DNA from: Caballeronia cordobensis
Lineage (GTDB): Bacteria > Pseudomonadota > Gammaproteobacteria > Burkholderiales > Burkholderiaceae
Assembly: GCF_001544575.2 (NCBI RefSeq)
Contig: NZ_FCNY02000001.1
Location: forward strand, 676,654 to 740,653
Direction of reading: 5' to 3'
DNA: 64,000 nt
Positions 1 to 13,430 of the stretch are shown in pieces. The notes beneath the pieces are model-generated. The model did no database searches. It saw only the letters and a list, made by a program, of their open reading frames with translations, and was not told the DNA's origin. Each line of letters starts with the position of its first letter. The first letter of the stretch is position 1. The position numbers and the translations under genes are program-made.

Positions 1-1
1 C

Positions 2-220
2 TGCTGGGTGCCGAGCGCGTTGTTCGCCGCGCGCCTGAAGGCAAAGAGCGGCGCGGAGACGATCATGAGCTGGATGATCGGCGAGGCGATCAAGATGGGA
101 GCGACGATTGCCATGTTCGTGGCCGTCGCGTACTGGTACAAAAGCGCGTTGTGGCTGCCGTTGCTCGTCACGTACATCGTCGCTTTGAAGACTTACTGGG
201 TTGCAATGGCGCTTCGGTGA
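2..220 (+). CDS. atpI: ATP synthase subunit I, C-terminal part (cut by window edge)
   Basis: The reading frame is open from the first bases of the window, so the 5' end is missing; a GTG at 8 is inside the gene and is not a likely start. The visible 70 or so residues are strongly hydrophobic, with two membrane segments (around MGATIAMFVAVAYWY and LWLPLLVTYIVALKTYW), which fits the last two helices of AtpI. AtpI is a small inner-membrane protein that helps assemble the c-ring of F1Fo ATP synthase and is dispensable in many bacteria. It is followed after 177 bases by atpB, the usual order in beta-proteobacteria. The identification rests on hydropathy and position; the sequence of AtpI is poorly conserved. 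Confidence 0.85.
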   Translation, partial: CWVPSALFAARLKAKSGAETIMSWMIGEAIKMGATIAMFVAVAYWYKSALWLPLLVTYIVALKTYWVAMALR

Positions 221-284
221 CGATTCTTGACGTCCCAGGTAAGTGCCTGCAGCACGGGTTGCAAGTAGCATCACATATGAACAG

Positions 285-304
285 GTGCGGACCATGCTCC
301 GCAC
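285..304 (+). other. Hairpin in the atpI-atpB gap
   Basis: GTGCGGA (285-291) and TCCGCAC (298-304) form a perfect 7-bp stem with a 6-base loop. It has no T-run, so it is not a clear terminator. It may set transcript ends or stability between atpI and the structural genes. Confidence 0.35.
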
Positions 305-397
305 TCGGGCCTCCCGGTCCGGAGCCGCGACGCGAAGCGCCGGCTCGGACCTGACAGGCGGCGAAAGATTTTTGACAATTTGGGTGGCTTTAACGAT

Positions 398-1614
<1,217 letters not shown>

Positions 1615-1669
1615 GGTTCCTCGGAAGTGCGCGCCTGATCTTTTGACAGGACGCAAAACGGAACGGGTG

Positions 1670-1708
1670 AGGCGCTGATCGAGCTCAACAAGCCGATGAG
1701 CGCCTTTT
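1670..1708 (+). terminator. Terminator-like hairpin between atpE and atpF
   Basis: AGGCGCT (1670-1676) pairs with AGCGCCT (1699-1705) across a 22-base loop and is followed by a short T-run (1705-1708). The stem is modest and the genes on both sides belong to one operon, so partial termination or an RNA-end-stabilising role after atpE is more likely than full stop. Confidence 0.45.
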
Positions 1709-1749
1709 AACCGTTTCACCTCCGATCAAGCAACGTTTAAGGAAACACC

Positions 1750-2220
1750 GTGAATCTCAACGCAACCCTGTTTGCGCAAATGGTCGTGTTTCTGATCCTC
1801 GCGTGGTTCACGATGAAGTTCGTGTGGCCGCCGTTGATCAACGCCCTCGACGAGCGCTCGAAGAAGATTGCCGACGGCCTCGCCGCCGCCGACAAGGGCA
1901 AAGCGGAACTCGAAGCAGCGCACAAGCGCGTCGACCAGGAGCTCGCCCAAGCACGCAACGACGGCCAGCAACGCATCGCCGACGCTGAAAAGCGCGCGGC
2001 CGCAGTCGCAGAAGAAATCAAGGCCAACGCGCAAGCCGAAGCCGCGCGCATCGTCGCGCAAGCCAAGGCCGACGCCGACCAGCAAATCGTGAAGGCTCGC
2101 GAAGCGCTGCGTGGCGAAGTCGCCGCGCTCGCCGTGAAAGGCGCAGAGCAGATTCTGAAGCGCGAAGTCGATCAGAAGGCTCACGCCGATCTGCTGAATC
2201 AACTCAAAACCGAGCTCTGA
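1750..2220 (+). CDS. atpF: F1Fo ATP synthase subunit b
   Basis: Subunit b is the peripheral stalk that holds F1 against rotation. The 156-residue product has one N-terminal membrane helix (about residues 5-25, [19 protein letters not shown]) followed by a long charged, alanine-rich helix ending in [10 protein letters not shown], typical of the dimerising stator. The start is GTG at 1750, preceded by AAGGA, and gives [13 protein letters not shown] as in related species. It ends two bases before atpH. Confidence 0.97.
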   Translation: MNLNATLFAQMVVFLILAWFTMKFVWPPLINALDERSKKIADGLAAADKGKAELEAAHKRVDQELAQARNDGQQRIADAEKRAAAVAEEIKANAQAEAARIVAQAKADADQQIVKAREALRGEVAALAVKGAEQILKREVDQKAHADLLNQLKTEL

Positions 2221-2222
2221 TC

Positions 2223-2765
2223 ATGGCCGAACTTGCAACCATCGCTCGTCCTTACGCAGAAGCGCTGTTCCGCGTGGCCGAAACCGGCGATCTCGCGGGC
2301 TGGTCCACCTTCGTCGAGGAGCTGGCACAGGTTGCGCGTCTGCCCGAAGTGGAATCGGTCGCTTCGAGCCCGAAGGTGAACCGTCAGCAGATCGTCGATC
2401 TCCTGCTCGCCGCAGTGAAGTCGCCGCTCGCGCAGAGCAACGCGCAGGCGAAGAACTTCGTCGGCATGCTGGTCGAGAACCATCGACTGCCGCTGCTGCA
2501 AGAAATCGCCATCCAGTTCGACGAGCTGAAAAACGCCCGTGAAGGTGCTGCCGACGCTCATATCGTGAGCGCGTTTCCCCTCGAAGGCGAACAGTTGAAC
2601 GACCTCGTTGCAAGCCTCGAACGCAAGTTCAAGCGCAAGCTGAAAGCGATCGTTTCCGTCGATCAGTCGCTGATCGGCGGCGTTCGCGTAACGGTTGGCG
2701 ACGAAGTGCTCGATACCTCGGTCCGCGCGCGCCTTGCCAGCATGCAGACGGCTCTGACCGCCTGA
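2223..2765 (+). CDS. atpH: F1Fo ATP synthase subunit delta
   Basis: Subunit delta links the top of the alpha3beta3 head to the b stalk. The 180-residue protein starts [16 protein letters not shown], the N-terminal helix that contacts alpha, and has the C-terminal signature [19 protein letters not shown]. Length matches the family (177-180). It begins two bases after the atpF stop, which suggests translational coupling. Confidence 0.97.
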   Translation: MAELATIARPYAEALFRVAETGDLAGWSTFVEELAQVARLPEVESVASSPKVNRQQIVDLLLAAVKSPLAQSNAQAKNFVGMLVENHRLPLLQEIAIQFDELKNAREGAADAHIVSAFPLEGEQLNDLVASLERKFKRKLKAIVSVDQSLIGGVRVTVGDEVLDTSVRARLASMQTALTA

Positions 2766-2821
2766 CGCTTCAAAGAAGCGCCTAGCTGGCACGCAACAGA
2801 ATTGACTATCAGGAGCGAATA

Positions 2822-4363
<1,542 letters not shown>

Positions 4364-4437
4364 TCGGGATAGAGGAGCAACGCGCGATGCCGGTGTCGAA
4401 CATGCGACATCGCGCGGCTTCGATCAAGGAGTAAGCA

Positions 4438-5322
4438 ATGGCTGGAATGAAGGAAATTCGCGGCAAGATCAAGAGCGTGCAGAACACGCGCAAGATCACG
4501 AAAGCGATGGAAATGGTCGCCGCATCGAAGATGCGCCGCGCCCAGGAGCGCATGCGTTCCGCCCGTCCGTATGCCGACAAGGTCCGCGCGATCGCTTCGC
4601 ACATGAGCAAGGCGAACCCCGAGTATCGCCATCCGTTCATGGTCGAGAACAAGGGCGTGAATACGGCCGGCCTGATCCTCGTCACGACCGACAAGGGTCT
4701 GTGCGGCGGCATGAACACGAACATCCTGCGTGCGTCGCTGAACAAGATCAAGGAACTCGATCAGAGCGGTGTGAAGATCGAAGCGTCGGCGATCGGCGGC
4801 AAGGGTTTGGGCTTCCTGAACCGGCTGAAGGCGAATGTCGTGTCGCAAGTGACGCAACTGGGCGACACGCCGCATCTGGAAAAGCTGATCGGCGCGATCA
4901 AGGTGCAGCTCGACCTGTATTCGGAAGGCAAGATCAACGCGGTGTACCTGGCGTACACGCGCTTCATCAACACGATGAAGCAGGAAGCGGTGATCGAGCA
5001 GCTGTTGCCGTTGTCGGTGGATGATCTCCACGCGAAGGACGAAGAAGGCGCCATGCCGAAGACTTCGTGGGATTACATCTACGAGCCGGACGCGCAAACC
5101 GTGGTGGACGAGCTTCTGGTCCGCTACGTCGAAGCGCTCGTCTATCAGGCCGTCGCGGAAAACATGGCGTCGGAGCAGTCCGCGCGCATGGTCGCGATGA
5201 AGGCCGCGTCCGACAACGCGAAGACCGTGATCAACGAACTGCAGCTCGTCTACAACAAGAGCCGCCAGGCCGCGATTACGAAAGAATTGTCGGAAATCGT
5301 CGGCGGCGCCGCTGCGGTCTGA
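4438..5322 (+). CDS. atpG: F1Fo ATP synthase subunit gamma
   Basis: Gamma is the central rotor shaft. The 294-residue product begins [39 protein letters not shown], the conserved N-terminal coiled-coil helix, and ends in the matching helix ([17 protein letters not shown], then [17 protein letters not shown]). The ribosome site CAAGGAG is seven bases before the ATG. Slightly longer than E. coli gamma (287), as usual in this group. Confidence 0.98.
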   Translation: MAGMKEIRGKIKSVQNTRKITKAMEMVAASKMRRAQERMRSARPYADKVRAIASHMSKANPEYRHPFMVENKGVNTAGLILVTTDKGLCGGMNTNILRASLNKIKELDQSGVKIEASAIGGKGLGFLNRLKANVVSQVTQLGDTPHLEKLIGAIKVQLDLYSEGKINAVYLAYTRFINTMKQEAVIEQLLPLSVDDLHAKDEEGAMPKTSWDYIYEPDAQTVVDELLVRYVEALVYQAVAENMASEQSARMVAMKAASDNAKTVINELQLVYNKSRQAAITKELSEIVGGAAAV

Positions 5323-5339
5323 TTTTGCTGACCGCGTGA

Positions 5340-6761
<1,422 letters not shown>

Positions 6762-6838
6762 AGGTCGGGTGTTTTCAGGCGGACGCCGGTGCATGCGCCG
6801 GCGTCCACGAATACACGAGACCCTAGGAGTCGACACAT

Positions 6839-7264
6839 ATGGCAACCATCAAGGTAGACGTCGTCAGCGCGGAAGAGGAGATCTTCTCGGGCCAGGCGAA
6901 GTTCGTCGCGCTGCCGGGCGAAGCGGGTGAACTGGGCATTCTGCCGGGTCACACGCCGCTCATCACGCGCATTCGTCCGGGCGCGGTGCGCATCGAGGCG
7001 GAAGACGGAACGGAAGAGTTCGTGTTCGTCGCTGGCGGGATTCTCGAAATCCAGCCGGGCGTCGTGACCGTACTCGCCGACACCGCCATCCGCGGCGCCG
7101 ATCTCGACGAAGCGAAGGCCGAGCAAGCGAAAAAGCGCGCCGAGGAAGCGATTCAGAACAACACCTCGGAGCTCGAGTACGCGACCGCGCAAGCGGAACT
7201 CGCCTACGCGACGGCTCAACTCGCGGCGATCCAGCGTCTGCGCAAGGCGCACGCGAAGCATTGA
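6839..7264 (+). CDS. atpC: F1Fo ATP synthase subunit epsilon
   Basis: Epsilon is the rotor foot and an inhibitor of ATP hydrolysis. The 141-residue protein has the beta-sandwich N-terminal domain ([20 protein letters not shown], then VRIEAEDG and [14 protein letters not shown]) and a two-helix C-terminal arm rich in Ala, Glu and Lys. CTAGGAG is ten bases upstream of the ATG. It is the last gene of the operon and is followed by a strong terminator. Confidence 0.97.
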   Translation: MATIKVDVVSAEEEIFSGQAKFVALPGEAGELGILPGHTPLITRIRPGAVRIEAEDGTEEFVFVAGGILEIQPGVVTVLADTAIRGADLDEAKAEQAKKRAEEAIQNNTSELEYATAQAELAYATAQLAAIQRLRKAHAKH

Positions 7265-7301
7265 GCGCGCGACGCGCCACGCGGCGTTCAGCAGTAGAAG
7301 A

Positions 7302-7326
7302 AAGCAGCCTTCGGGCTGCTTTTTTT
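7302..7326 (+). terminator. Intrinsic terminator of the atp operon
   Basis: AAGCAGCC (7302-7309), loop TTCG, GGCTGCTT (7314-7321), then T-run to 7326. A perfect 8-bp stem with a UUCG-type tetraloop and U-tract, 38 bases after the atpC stop. Confidence 0.93.
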
Positions 7327-7379
7327 ATGCTCCAAATCGGCAAAGCGCGCGCGCATATCTGCATATCGGTTGTGTGACC

Positions 7380-7398
7380 TGCATGGCAATTTCATGCA
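7380..7398. promoter_or_regulatory. Inverted repeat upstream of the acyl-CoA synthetase
   Basis: TGCATG (7380-7385) and CATGCA (7393-7398) are separated by seven bases, 145 bases before the acyl-CoA synthetase start. It could be an operator for a dimeric repressor of fatty-acid genes. I cannot assign the regulator, and a 6-bp arm can arise by chance. Confidence 0.25.
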
Positions 7399-7542
7399 AC
7401 GCATTGATTCCATTTGCTTTTTCCCGCTATCAAGAAAACGGCATTGCGGGGAAACACTCAATGTCCGCAGGCGTCTCCGCGATGCACAATGGCCTCCATT
7501 TAGCCTTCATCGGGCGGCGATTCACCTTGGCGGAGACCATCG

Positions 7543-9273
7543 ATGGCAATTGAACCGACGCAGGCCGGCGCGCAGATCGAACCGCGCGACGGTATTTCCT
7601 ATGTTCGCGGCGCGACCGACATTCCTCTGAGCGACGCCACCGTCGCGCGGTTTCTGCTCGAAACCGCCGGCCGCTTTCCGGATCGGCCGGCGGTTGTATT
7701 CCGTGAGCAGAATATCCGCTGGACGTGGCGCGAATTCGCGAACGAAGTCGATGTGCTGGCGAGCGGCCTGCTCGCGCTCGGCATTCAGGCGGGCGATCGC
7801 GTCGGCATCTGGTCGCCGAACCGCATCGAATGGCTGCTGACGCAGTTCGCCACCGCGCGCATGGGCGCGGTGATGGTGAACATCAATCCGGCGTACCGGC
7901 TCGCCGAACTCGAATACGCGCTCAACAAGGTCGGCTGCAAGGCGATCATCGCGGCCGAGCAATTCAAGACGTCGAAATACCTGGAGATGCTTCAGGCGCT
8001 CGCGCCCGAACTCGCCGGCGCCGAGCCCAACGCCCTTCACGCCGCAAAGCTCCCTGAGCTACGCGCCGTCATTCGAATGGGCGACGGCAAGACGCCCGGC
8101 ATGCTCAACTTCGACGAGGTGATGCACACCGGCCGCGCGCAAGCGGACAAGGCGAAGCTCGACGCACTCGAAGCGAAGTTCGCGCCCGACGATGCCATCA
8201 ACATTCAGTTCACGAGCGGCACGACGGGCAACCCGAAGGGCGCGACGCTTACGCATCGGAACATCGTCAACAACGCGCGTTATATCGCGATGGCGATGCG
8301 CCTCACCGAGCAGGATTCGCTTTGTATCCCGGTGCCGCTGTATCACTGCTTCGGCATGGTGCTGGCCGTGCTCGCGTGCGTGTCGACCGGCTGCGCGATG
8401 GTGTTCCCCGGCGAAGCGTTCGACCCAGGCGCGACGCTCGCCGCCGTTCACGAGGAACGCTGCACCGCGTTGCACGGCGTGCCGACGATGTTCATCGCCG
8501 AACTCGATCACCCCGACTTCGCGAAGTACGACCTGAGCCGTCTGCGCACGGGCATCATGGCCGGTTCGCCGTGTCCGATCGAAACGATGAAGCGCGTCGT
8601 GTCGACGATGCACCTGAGTGAAATCACGATTGCCTACGGCATGACCGAGACGAGCCCCGTCTCCTTCCAAAGCTCCACGACCGATCCGCTCGACAAACGC
8701 ACGACCACCGTCGGACGCATTCAGCCGCATCTCGAAGTGAAGATCGTCGATCCGCTGGGGAAGATCGTGCCCGTCGGCGAAACGGGCGAACTCTGCACGC
8801 GCGGTTATTCGGTGATGAAGGGCTATTGGGACGACGAAGCCAAGACGCGCGAGGCGATCGTCGACGGCTGGATGCATACCGGCGACCTCGCGACGCTCGA
8901 CGCCGAAGGCTATTGCAACATCGTCGGACGGCTGAAGGACATGCTGATCCGCGGCGGCGAAAACATCTATCCGCGCGAGATCGAGGAATTCCTGTTCCGT
9001 CATCCGAAGGTGCAATCGGTGCAGGTGTTCGGCGTGCCGGACCAGAAGTACGGCGAAGAAGTGTGCGCGTGGATCGTCGTGCGGCCGGGCGAGCAGGCGA
9101 GCGAAGAGGAGATTCGCGAATTCTGTCAGGGGCAGATCGCGCATTACAAGATTCCGCGCTATATCCGCTTCGTCGACGAGTTGCCGATGACTGTCACCGG
9201 CAAGGCGCAAAAGTTCGTGATGCGCGCGCGTATGATCGACGAACTGAAGCTCGCCGAGGCGAAGACCGCCTGA
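7543..9273 (+). CDS. AMP-binding acyl-CoA synthetase (fatty-acid CoA ligase family)
   Basis: The enzyme adenylates a carboxylic acid with ATP and transfers it to CoA. The 576-residue protein has the ANL-superfamily motifs in order: the nucleotide loop [17 protein letters not shown] (about 223-240), AYGMTETSP, the [12 protein letters not shown] aspartate motif, the hinge [16 protein letters not shown], and the catalytic lysine near the C-terminus in TVTGKAQKF. The sequence resembles medium/long-chain enzymes of the ACSF2/FadD type, but the chain length cannot be read. The ATG at 7543 is preceded by GGCGGAGA. It stands alone: the atp terminator is upstream and a hairpin is downstream. Confidence 0.92.
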   Translation: MAIEPTQAGAQIEPRDGISYVRGATDIPLSDATVARFLLETAGRFPDRPAVVFREQNIRWTWREFANEVDVLASGLLALGIQAGDRVGIWSPNRIEWLLTQFATARMGAVMVNINPAYRLAELEYALNKVGCKAIIAAEQFKTSKYLEMLQALAPELAGAEPNALHAAKLPELRAVIRMGDGKTPGMLNFDEVMHTGRAQADKAKLDALEAKFAPDDAINIQFTSGTTGNPKGATLTHRNIVNNARYIAMAMRLTEQDSLCIPVPLYHCFGMVLAVLACVSTGCAMVFPGEAFDPGATLAAVHEERCTALHGVPTMFIAELDHPDFAKYDLSRLRTGIMAGSPCPIETMKRVVSTMHLSEITIAYGMTETSPVSFQSSTTDPLDKRTTTVGRIQPHLEVKIVDPLGKIVPVGETGELCTRGYSVMKGYWDDEAKTREAIVDGWMHTGDLATLDAEGYCNIVGRLKDMLIRGGENIYPREIEEFLFRHPKVQSVQVFGVPDQKYGEEVCAWIVVRPGEQASEEEIREFCQGQIAHYKIPRYIRFVDELPMTVTGKAQKFVMRARMIDELKLAEAKTA

Positions 9274-9303
9274 CGTTTCACCGAAAGCGGACGCAGAAAT
9301 GAC

Positions 9304-9329
9304 GAAGGGAGCGCCGCGGCGCTCCCTTC
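9304..9329 (+). terminator. Strong hairpin after the acyl-CoA synthetase
   Basis: GAAGGGAGCGCC (9304-9315) and GGCGCTCCCTTC (9318-9329) form a perfect 12-bp inverted repeat. There is no long T-run after it, but its position 30 bases after the stop fits a transcription or mRNA end. Confidence 0.7.
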
Positions 9330-9389
9330 TGTCCTGGACCGGGCGTTGTCGCACCGAACGGGCGGCCAACGCAAACGTTTGTCCAGACG

Positions 9390-9420
9390 AAAAAAAAGCG
9401 GGCCTGGAGCCCGCTAAAAA
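9390..9420 (-). terminator. Minus-strand intrinsic terminator
   Basis: AGCGGGC (9397-9403) and GCCCGCT (9409-9415) flank a 5-base loop. The A-run at 9390-9397 becomes a run of eight U on the minus strand, so the structure is a classic terminator for transcription coming from the right. A second, weaker hairpin (GCTA/TAGC, about 9427-9440) followed by six U on the minus strand lies just before it. No minus-strand protein gene ends here, which is why I looked for an RNA. Confidence 0.6.
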
Positions 9421-9704
9421 CCACACGCTACGGGGTTAGCGCGAGGAGACCAATCGTGGGATGTTCGAATGCCTTTCCATTCGAAGAACGATCCCAACAC
9501 GGATGCCCCCGGCAAGAGAGCTTGGACCAAAAGTCTGCCACCGGACACGCGGCTTTTGCACAGCGCGCCCGAATACATCCGTGTTGAAACCGTTTGAACA
9601 GATTGTGGGCGAATTGATTCCGGGTCGCCGTAACAAAGTGTTTCAGGTTGTAACCCCCGTCCCATAAGGCTGGAGGGAAATTTTCTCCGGATAAATGCGC
9701 GATT
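9421..9704 (-). ncRNA. Candidate structured small RNA (unknown)
   Basis: No credible protein gene lies between 9274 and 9891 (618 bases). On the minus strand this stretch ends in the terminator at 9390-9420. It contains a perfect hairpin TTCGAATG/CATTCGAA (about 9463-9484). It also contains a long-range 10-bp pairing AACACGGATG/CATCCGTGTT that closes a domain of about 100 bases, and several smaller stems. A TATATT box (9711-9716 on the complement) would place a transcript start near 9704; no good -35 box is visible. It does not look like 6S RNA, tmRNA, RNase P RNA or SRP RNA. The strand and ends are inferred. Confidence 0.3.
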
Positions 9705-9776
9705 ACCGAAAATATATTGTCTGCTAGTCAGATGATTTATCCGATCGGAATGTCCGGACACAAAAATGCCGCTTTT

Positions 9777-9790
9777 TCGCACTAGTGCGA
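9777..9790. promoter_or_regulatory. 14-bp perfect palindrome upstream of the esterase
   Basis: TCGCACTAGTGCGA reads the same on both strands and lies about 100 bases before the esterase start. Its form suggests a site for a dimeric regulator. No regulator gene sits beside it, so the binding protein is unknown. Confidence 0.4.
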
Positions 9791-9818
9791 TTATTCTAAA
9801 CGCGCAAGAAAAAAGAAC

Positions 9819-9862
9819 GGGTGGACGCATGAAATCGAAGCGCAATCGCGTTGCGTCCGCCC
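9819..9862 (+). other. Leader hairpin before the esterase
   Basis: GGGTGGACGCA (9819-9829) can pair with TGCGTCCGCCC (9852-9862) over 11 positions with one wobble pair and a 22-base loop. It ends 20 bases before the ribosome site of the esterase gene, so it may be a leader structure or a terminator of an upstream short transcript. Confidence 0.4.
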
Positions 9863-9891
9863 ATTAGCCCACGAAAGCCATGGAGACACGC

Positions 9892-10839
9892 ATGACCATC
9901 GACTCAGCCTTGCTTCGCTACCACCGCGCCATCGCCGAAGCGTTTCCGCTTCTGAAGCCGGGCGCGGATGCGCAAGCAGTGCGAGACCGCTTCAGTCAGA
10001 TCGCCAAAGCATACGCCCAGCCGCGCGGCGATGCGGTGAGCGCGGAAGATATCGCGATTCCGCTCGCAGGCCGCACGCTCGCCGCGCGCGTCTACAAGCC
10101 GAAAGCGGTGCGCGGCCCGCTGCCGCTCATGGTCTATTTTCACGGCGGCGGATGGGTGGTCGGCGATCTCGACACGCACGATGGCCTGGTCGAACGGCTC
10201 GCGCTCGATTCGCAATGCGCGGTGGCGAGCGTGGATTACCGGCTTGCGCCCGAGCATCCGTTTCCCGCGCCGTGCGACGACGCACTCGATGCGCTCATCT
10301 GGTTCGCGGAGCATCGTTCGCGGCTCGGCTTCGCGACCGACCGGCTGGCGGTGGGCGGCGACAGCGCGGGCGCGCATCTGGCGGTCGTCGCCGCGCGTGA
10401 GGCGAATCAGCGCGTGGCCGGCCTCGTCGGCTGTCAGTTGCTTCTTTATCCGGTCATGCGCCGCCAGTTCGAAAGCCCGAGTTGCCTCGCGAACGCGAAT
10501 GGCCCGGGGCTCACGAACGACGAAATGAAATGGTACTGGGCGCAGTTTCTGTCGGGCGAGACGCCGCACGATCACGACGTGCGGGCGTTTCCGCTTGCCG
10601 AACCGTTCGAGCGCACGCCCGCGCCCGCGATCGTGGTCGCGGCGGCCCACGATCCGCTCTACGACGACGCCTTCGAACTCGAACGCTTTCTCGCGGCCAA
10701 TGGCGGCCGTGTCGAAATGATCGATGCCCGCGATATGACGCACGGGTTCGCGCGCGTGTATTCGCAGTCCGATGCGGCGCTCGGCTGGTTGCGCCGCATC
10801 GGCGAGCGCACGGGTGAATGCGTGCGCGCCGGGCGCTGA
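9892..10839 (+). CDS. Alpha/beta hydrolase, hormone-sensitive-lipase (HSL) type esterase
   Basis: Likely hydrolyses small esters or lactones in the cytoplasm; no signal peptide. The oxyanion-hole motif HGGG is at 84-87, the nucleophile elbow GDSAG has Ser158, and the acid and histidine lie in AHDPLYDDA and MTHGF near the C-terminus, all in the HSL-family order. DYRLAPEHPFPAP is another hallmark of the family. I prefer the ATG at 9892 (315 residues) because GGAGA lies five bases upstream; the ATG at 9880 has no ribosome site. The physiological substrate cannot be read. Its neighbour on the other strand is a binding protein that is probably unrelated. Confidence 0.88.
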   Translation: MTIDSALLRYHRAIAEAFPLLKPGADAQAVRDRFSQIAKAYAQPRGDAVSAEDIAIPLAGRTLAARVYKPKAVRGPLPLMVYFHGGGWVVGDLDTHDGLVERLALDSQCAVASVDYRLAPEHPFPAPCDDALDALIWFAEHRSRLGFATDRLAVGGDSAGAHLAVVAAREANQRVAGLVGCQLLLYPVMRRQFESPSCLANANGPGLTNDEMKWYWAQFLSGETPHDHDVRAFPLAEPFERTPAPAIVVAAAHDPLYDDAFELERFLAANGGRVEMIDARDMTHGFARVYSQSDAALGWLRRIGERTGECVRAGR

Positions 10840-10856
10840 GCAGCGGGCGTGAAACC

Positions 10857-11693
10857 TTACTTCAGCCACTTGTCGTAGACGGCCTGAAACTCGCCCGACG
10901 AACGGGCGAGGTGCAGCCATTGATCGACATACTGCTGGAACGGCACGTCTCCGCGCGGCAGCAAATACGCCTTCTCGCCGAACTGGAACGGCTTGTCCGG
11001 ATGCACCGAGCACAGTCCGGGGTTGAGCTTTTGCTGAAGCAAGGTTTCGGAGGCGTCTGTGACCATGACATCGGCCTTGCCTTCGAGGATCTGCTTGAAG
11101 ATCGTCACGTTGTCCGGATACTCGATCAGTTGCGAATGCGGGAAAAACTGCTTCGCGAAGCGTTCGTTGGTGCCGCCCGGATTGACGATCGTGCGCACGT
11201 TCGGCTGATCGATCTGCGCGACCGTCTGATACTTCTCGACATCGTCGCAGCGCACGATCGGCGTCTTTCCGTCCTCCATGTAGGGCGCCGTGAAGAAGGC
11301 GCGCTTCTGCCGTTCGAGCGTGGTCGACACGCCGCCCACGGCGACATCGCATTTGGCGACGAAATCGTTCATCAGGTTCGACCACGACGTCTTCACGTAT
11401 TCCGCCTTCGCACCGAGCGACTTGGCGAGACTCTCCGCGAGATCGATGTCGATGCCCTCGAACTGCCCGTCCGTGCGCAGGAACGAATACGGTTTGTAGT
11501 CGCCCGTCGTACAGATGCGCAGTGTCTTGCGCGCGAGGACGTCGTCGAGTCGCGAGGGTGTCGCGGCGGGCGTGGGCGCGGCAGGCTTCGTGCCCGCGAC
11601 GGTGCCGGCCTGAATCGTCTGAGCGTGCGCGGCATTCGCGAGCGACAGGGACAGCGACAACGCGATGGCGGTAAGGGCGGAAGCAGGTTGCAT
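10857..11693 (-). CDS. Periplasmic amino-acid-binding protein of an ABC transporter (solute-binding family 3)
   Basis: A 278-residue exported protein with an N-terminal signal ([17 protein letters not shown]) and the family-3 start of the mature domain, [14 protein letters not shown], then [19 protein letters not shown] and the ligand-site region [19 protein letters not shown]. Family 3 proteins bind polar amino acids or, in one branch, arogenate/prephenate (cyclohexadienyl dehydratases); the [11 protein letters not shown] start is compatible with the latter, so a periplasmic dehydratase cannot be excluded. I moved the start to 11693 because GGAGA lies five to six bases upstream. No permease or ATPase gene is next to it. 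Confidence 0.85.
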   Translation of the reverse strand: MQPASALTAIALSLSLSLANAAHAQTIQAGTVAGTKPAAPTPAATPSRLDDVLARKTLRICTTGDYKPYSFLRTDGQFEGIDIDLAESLAKSLGAKAEYVKTSWSNLMNDFVAKCDVAVGGVSTTLERQKRAFFTAPYMEDGKTPIVRCDDVEKYQTVAQIDQPNVRTIVNPGGTNERFAKQFFPHSQLIEYPDNVTIFKQILEGKADVMVTDASETLLQQKLNPGLCSVHPDKPFQFGEKAYLLPRGDVPFQQYVDQWLHLARSSGEFQAVYDKWLK

Positions 11694-11841
11694 CGATTCT
11701 CCTGGTTCTAGTTGTGTAAGCACATCGATCATAACGATGCGATACGCCGTCGGACATCCGGCCAAACGGCATAGGCCGCGCTGCGCGAAGCTTTCGAATC
11801 GCTGGGATCACTCAAGGAAAACGCCTTGCCGCTCCGGTAGA

Positions 11842-12972
11842 ATGGATGATTCTTCGCCTTCGGCATCGAGCGACGTGGCACACACTCTTCTGAACGACAC
11901 CTTCCTGCGCGCGCTGCTGCGTCAGCCGACCGATTACACGCCGATCTGGCTCATGCGCCAGGCCGGCCGCTATCTGCCGGAATACAACGCCACGCGCGCC
12001 CGCGCGGGCAGTTTTCTCGGCCTCGCGAAGAATCCGGACTACGCGACCGAGGTGACGCTTCAGCCGCTCGAACGCTTTCCGCTCGACGCCGCGATTCTCT
12101 TCTCCGACATCCTGACCGTGCCCGACGCAATGGGCCTCGGGCTGAACTTCGTGCAGGGCGAAGGTCCGCGCTTCGAGCGCACGGTGCGTACCGAAGACGA
12201 CGTGAAACGCCTCGCCGTGCCCGACATCGGCGCCACGCTTTCCTACGTCACCGATGCCGTCAGCCAGATCCGCCGCGCGCTCACCGACGCGCAAGGCCGT
12301 CAGAAGGTGCCGCTCATCGGCTTTTCGGGCAGCCCGTGGACGCTCGCGTGCTATATGGTGGAAGGCGGCGGCTCGGACGATCATCGCACCGTCAAGTCGA
12401 TGGCTTATTCGCGGCCCGATCTGATGCATCGCATCCTCGACGTGAACGCGCAAGCCGTCACCGCCTACCTGAACGCGCAGATCGAAGCGGGCGCGCAAGC
12501 CGTGATGATCTTCGACACGTGGGGCGGCGCACTCGCCGATGGCGCGTACCAGCGTTTCTCGCTCGACTACATCGCGAAAGTGGTCTCGGGGCTCAAGCGC
12601 GAACATGACGGCGAGCGCGTGCCCGTCATCACGTTCACGAAGGGCGGCGGGTTGTGGATCGAGGAAATCGCCGCGACCGGCGTCGATGCGGTCGGTCTCG
12701 ACTGGACCATGAATCTGGGTACGGCGCGGGAGAAGGTCGGATCGCGCGTGGCGCTGCAAGGCAATATCGATCCGAGCGTGCTGTTCGCGCCGCCAGCGAA
12801 CATCCGCACGGAAGCGCGCGCCGTGCTGGAGAGCTTCGGGAATTTTCCCGGCCACGTCTTCAATCTGGGCCACGGCATCTCGCAATTCACGCCGCCCGAG
12901 CACGTCGCCGAGCTCGTCGACGAAGTCCATCGTCACAGCCGGGCCATGCGCGCGGCGCAATCCCCCCGCTGA
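11842..12972 (+). CDS. hemE: Uroporphyrinogen decarboxylase
   Basis: Converts uroporphyrinogen III to coproporphyrinogen III in haem synthesis by removing four carboxyl groups. The conserved N-terminal block [15 protein letters not shown] holds the catalytic arginine region, followed by [13 protein letters not shown] (catalytic Asp), [19 protein letters not shown] and FNLGHGI near the C-terminus. The start is uncertain: ATG at 11842 gives [19 protein letters not shown] (376 residues), while GTG at 11875 gives VAHTLLND, which matches the usual start in relatives (about 365 residues) but has a weaker ribosome site. Confidence 0.96.
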   Translation: MDDSSPSASSDVAHTLLNDTFLRALLRQPTDYTPIWLMRQAGRYLPEYNATRARAGSFLGLAKNPDYATEVTLQPLERFPLDAAILFSDILTVPDAMGLGLNFVQGEGPRFERTVRTEDDVKRLAVPDIGATLSYVTDAVSQIRRALTDAQGRQKVPLIGFSGSPWTLACYMVEGGGSDDHRTVKSMAYSRPDLMHRILDVNAQAVTAYLNAQIEAGAQAVMIFDTWGGALADGAYQRFSLDYIAKVVSGLKREHDGERVPVITFTKGGGLWIEEIAATGVDAVGLDWTMNLGTAREKVGSRVALQGNIDPSVLFAPPANIRTEARAVLESFGNFPGHVFNLGHGISQFTPPEHVAELVDEVHRHSRAMRAAQSPR

Positions 12973-13103
12973 ACGCCTGCTGAAACCGGCTTTTCGGCGT
13001 GTGCTGCATTGCGGCAACGGCACGCCGGGAGCGGTTGTCAGGGGAGGGAGCATTCCTTCGCAATCCCCCGTCTCTGGCGGCGTCACCCGATGTCAAGACT
13101 GAC

Positions 13104-13316
13104 TTATGCACAATTTGTTCGCTGCGACGCGCCATCAGACATATGGCCGCCAGCAACCAATAACGTGTCGCTATGTGTGCTACAAGTCAATGATTTTGAA
13201 CGGTTTTCAAGAGCTTTACCCGAAATGTGGGCCAGCGCACATAAGGCTTTCGTGACATTGTTTGTCGCGACGTGGGTCGCACTTCTCAACAAAGTTATCC
13301 ACAGGCCTGTGGAAAG
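13104..13316 (+). other. DnaA-box cluster in the hemE-priA gap
   Basis: The 458-base gap 12973-13430 holds no supportable gene and is visibly richer in A and T than its surroundings. It contains TTATGCACA (13104-13112) and TTATCCACA (13295-13303), both exact matches to the DnaA box TTATNCACA, and, inverted four bases further, TGTGGAAAG (13308-13316), a near match on the other strand. A longer inverted repeat (CGGCGTG 12995-13001 / CACGCCG 13021-13027) follows hemE. Whether this controls priA, titrates DnaA or is part of an origin is open. Confidence 0.5.
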
Positions 13317-13430
13317 CATCGGAAATCCAAAAATAATCGGCGGTTTACAGACGATTCTGATGTTTCACTTTAACTTCGTCTCGCCTGGGCCCATTGCTGT
13401 GTCGGGCGCTCGTGCGCGGGGCCCGGCGCG

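Noticed and set aside
9414..9845. Possible 143-codon gene on the minus strand before the esterase
   Set aside because: No family resemblance and no ribosome site; the hairpins and terminator fit an RNA better.
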